From: CAYOEZ01 sp964402955
GTDB taxonomy: Bacteria > Chloroflexota > DTOL01 > DAOUCN01
Length of the DNA: 7,066 nt
Direction of reading: 5' to 3'
Assembly: GCA_964402955.1 (NCBI GenBank)
Contig: CAYOEZ010000234.1
Location: 1 to 7,066 of the forward strand
The notes beneath the pieces were generated by a model, which was not told the origin of the DNA, did no database searches, and saw nothing but the letters and a program-made list of their open reading frames with translations. Shown piece after piece: positions 5,147-7,066 of the stretch (its first letter is position 1; each line of letters begins with the position of its first letter). The position numbers and the translations under genes were made by a program.

Positions 5147-6834
5147 TACTCTGCGGAGATGATGTACATGTAGTGGGGCTGCCCGCCCTCAACAACCTCA
5201 GTTTCAACCCCGGGGTATGTCTGCCGCATCTGCTGCACCAGTGTCTGGGCGTGCCTGGCCTCGACGCCATTGCCGTAGTAGAACGTGACAAGCTCAATAT
5301 CGCTGCTGCACATCTTGTCCAGCGTCGTCATGACGACTGCGCTGATGTCCGTGCCTGTGGCCACCAGGCGATCGTCAACGAGGCCGATGATCTCGCCTTT
5401 CTGCACGTCCATGCCGTCGATGTGGCTGGTGCGCACAGCAGTCGTGATTTCACCCGTGCGCACCCTGGTGGCCGCCTGTTCCATGGCCCGTCTGTTTGTT
5501 TCCAGGTCTGCGTCGTAGTTGAGGGCAAGGAGAGCAGCAATGCCCTGCGGAATTGTTGTCGTTGGCACAACGATCACGGACTTTGTGCTGAGACGTTGCG
5601 CCTCGTAGGCCGTCATGATGATGTTCTTATTGTTGGGCAGGACGATGACGTCGCTCGTCGCAACCGCTTCGATGGCCGCCAGAATCTGTTGAATGGACGG
5701 GTTCATCGTTTGCCCGCCGGGCACGATGGAACCGCAGTCCAGGCTTCTGAGCAGCTTTTCAAAGCCCGCTCCGGCGGCAACAACCACTGTCGAGATCCCC
5801 ATGACCTCAGCAGCGTTGGTCGACTGTGAGGCAACCAGCTCATGTACTGGTCGGGTCGGAATGTGTGCGGGCGATTGGCTGCGCCCGGCTTCTCGAAATT
5901 CCTGATACTGCTGCTGCATGTTTTCCACGATGACATGGCTGAGCGGCCCCAGTGTCGAACCATATTCCAGCACGGGACCCGGGTTTGGCGCGTGCGTATG
6001 CACCTTGACGGTGTGCTCGTCACCGACGACCAGGGTCGATTCGCCCATGCCTGCGATGTGATTGCGAATGGCTTCAACATTCAGACTCTCACCGTGAACG
6101 ATGAACTGAATGTCATAGCCGAAACCTTCCTCTGGCTCTTCTGTCCTCTCGAGTACGGCACGGGTGGCGATGGTCTGCTGCGTTGTCTCGCCGCGCACAT
6201 AACGCTGGATGCCTTCGAAGATAATGTAAAGCCCGTAGCCGCCCGCATCAACGACGCCGGCGAGGCGCAGGGCCGGCAAGAGGCTGGGCGTGCGCTCCAC
6301 TGCGTCGCGGGCCGCATTGACCACAACGTCGAGGACAACACGCAAGTCATCCGTTTGCTCTGCGGCGCGTGTGGCGGCGTCGGCCATCTCGCGGATAACG
6401 GTCAGAATTGTGCCTTCCACCGGCTTGATCACGCCTTTGTAGGCCGTGACTGATCCTTCTTGCAGCGCCGCCGCGGCATCGTGGACGGTCAGCCTCGACT
6501 TGTTGTCGATGCTGCGCGCCATGCCGCGCAATATCTGGGACAGAATGACGCCGGAGTTGCCGCGCGCTCCCATCAGCGAGCCATGAGAGATGGCGCGCAT
6601 GACCTCGGCGATCGTGTCGCCGCTTCTCGTTGTTTCATCACGCGCCGCCTGGCAGGTGAGGAGCATGTTGGTGCCGGTGTCTCCATCGGGAACGGGAAAG
6701 ACATTGAGAGCGTTGATTTCTTCGGAATGTGCCTCTAGCCAGGCAGTGGCGGCCCGGAAAGCATCCTTTATGACGGTTCCGCTGTCGATGACACGGGGCG
6801 ATAGTCGTTCCACGCGCTGCTGTCGCTCAGCCAA
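5146..6834 (-). CDS. fakA: Fatty acid kinase catalytic subunit FakA (DAK2/YloV family)
   Basis: This 562-residue soluble kinase is predicted to transfer ATP phosphate to a fatty acid presented by a DegV/FakB protein, giving acyl phosphate. Residues 1-210 form the DhaL-like nucleotide domain: NVFPVPDGDTGTNM at 44-57 supplies the metal-binding aspartates (D50, D52), GARGNSG lies at 89-95 and DAGGYG at 196-201. The middle domain (about 236-315) carries VKVHTH with H279 and H281, which match the zinc-binding histidines of Staphylococcus FakA. The Cys ligand expected in the GYC motif is Asp241 here. Residues 340-562 form the C-terminal DegV-like domain, with LPNNKNI at 399-405 and IPQGIAAL at 428-435. 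Length is normal for the family (about 550). The start is TTG at 6834, chosen because GGGGAG lies 6 bases upstream and the next in-frame ATG (codon 57) falls inside the catalytic motif. The stop overlaps the next start as TAATG. Confidence 0.93.
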   Translation of the reverse strand: MAERQQRVERLSPRVIDSGTVIKDAFRAATAWLEAHSEEINALNVFPVPDGDTGTNMLLTCQAARDETTRSGDTIAEVMRAISHGSLMGARGNSGVILSQILRGMARSIDNKSRLTVHDAAAALQEGSVTAYKGVIKPVEGTILTVIREMADAATRAAEQTDDLRVVLDVVVNAARDAVERTPSLLPALRLAGVVDAGGYGLYIIFEGIQRYVRGETTQQTIATRAVLERTEEPEEGFGYDIQFIVHGESLNVEAIRNHIAGMGESTLVVGDEHTVKVHTHAPNPGPVLEYGSTLGPLSHVIVENMQQQYQEFREAGRSQSPAHIPTRPVHELVASQSTNAAEVMGISTVVVAAGAGFEKLLRSLDCGSIVPGGQTMNPSIQQILAAIEAVATSDVIVLPNNKNIIMTAYEAQRLSTKSVIVVPTTTIPQGIAALLALNYDADLETNRRAMEQAATRVRTGEITTAVRTSHIDGMDVQKGEIIGLVDDRLVATGTDISAVVMTTLDKMCSSDIELVTFYYGNGVEARHAQTLVQQMRQTYPGVETEVVEGGQPHYMYIISAE

Positions 6835-6840
6835 GCTGTT

Positions 6841-6846
6841 CTCCCC
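6841..6846 (-). promoter_or_regulatory. Shine-Dalgarno for fakA (TTG start)
   Basis: GGGGAG on the minus strand sits 6 bases before the TTG at 6834-6832. It decides the start: no ATG or GTG lies nearby in frame, and the downstream sequence begins the conserved N-terminal helix of the family. Confidence 0.75.
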
Positions 6847-6869
6847 ACGTGCGGAATGTGTCGCAGTCG

Positions 6870-7066
6870 TTAATCGACGTTGCTGACCCGAACGCCCTGA
6901 ATGTTCACGTTGACCTGTACGACCGGCAGCTCGAGGGAGCGCTCAACAGCGAATCTGACGCTGCTCATGATGCTGTGCGCAACCTCGGACACGCGCATAC
7001 CATACTCAACAATGACGTACAGGTCGATCACGATGTTGTCATGGTCAACAAAATGCACGTCGATGC
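6870..7066 (-). CDS. Asp23/Gls24 family protein, C-terminal part (5' end outside window)
   Basis: The minus-strand frame is open from the right edge to a TAA at 6872-6870, giving about 65 C-terminal residues. The pattern is that of the Asp23/Gls24 (DUF322) family: alternating beta-strand residues (VIDLYVIVEYG), a helix (VSEVAHSIMSSVRFAVE), then a strand with VVQVNVNIQGV. Complete family members are about 110-150 residues, so roughly half is missing. A GTG at 7058 could be read as a start, but the frame continues upstream in family-like sequence, so this is a truncated view and not a small gene. Family members are linked to the cell envelope and envelope stress in Gram-positive bacteria; the precise role is not visible here. 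It lies 35 bases upstream of the fatty acid kinase gene, a pairing widely conserved in Firmicutes. Confidence 0.85.
   Translation of the reverse strand, partial: IDVHFVDHDNIVIDLYVIVEYGMRVSEVAHSIMSSVRFAVERSLELPVVQVNVNIQGVRVSNVD

Noticed and set aside
5074..6453. Long plus-strand frames (251 and 203 codons) opposite fakA
   Set aside because: They lie entirely antisense to a full-length kinase with conserved motifs and show no recognisable protein features.

Overview
The window reads as bacterial chromosome, fairly GC-rich by eye, with every convincing gene on the minus strand and packed as one probable operon. Read in the direction of transcription (high to low coordinates) the order is: the 3' end of an Asp23/Gls24-family gene; a fatty-acid-kinase catalytic subunit (fakA/yloV, DAK2-type); a 71-codon helical protein; three very small single-span membrane proteins of 34, 36 and 52 residues; two tandem DegV/FakB-type lipid-binding proteins; a 5'-truncated MFS transporter remnant; and most of recG, which runs off the left edge. 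The asp23-fakA...recG order resembles the conserved Gram-positive arrangement near plsX and the fab genes. The tandem degV genes and the long N-terminal extension of RecG suggest Chloroflexota (an Anaerolineae/Caldilineae-like bacterium), but that assignment comes from family resemblance, not a search.

Layout: 7066-6870 Asp23 C-terminus; 6834-5146 FakA, starting at TTG behind a strong Shine-Dalgarno; 5146-4931 a 71-aa ORF overlapping fakA by one base; 4938-4489 three micro-membrane proteins; 4407-3550 and 3542-2676 DegV paralogues; 2675-2331 MFS remnant; 2330-2265 a short gap with a 12-bp palindrome and a -10-like box; 2264-1 recG. No stretch over 300 bases lacks a gene or gene remnant. I see no tRNA, rRNA, CRISPR, IS element or convincing terminator.

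How the genes fit together: FakB-type DegV proteins bind a fatty acid and FakA phosphorylates it to acyl phosphate, which feeds phospholipid synthesis through PlsX/PlsY. Asp23-family proteins are envelope-associated. The small membrane proteins lie between the kinase gene and its presumed lipid-carrier partners. Two of them share a C-terminal LYxR(S/T)G(N/K)W ending, although their DNA differs at many synonymous positions. They are the best candidate here for an undescribed component, perhaps a membrane anchor or regulator of the fatty-acid kinase; that role is inference. RecG (branched-DNA helicase) is a neighbour by conserved synteny, with no evident functional link.
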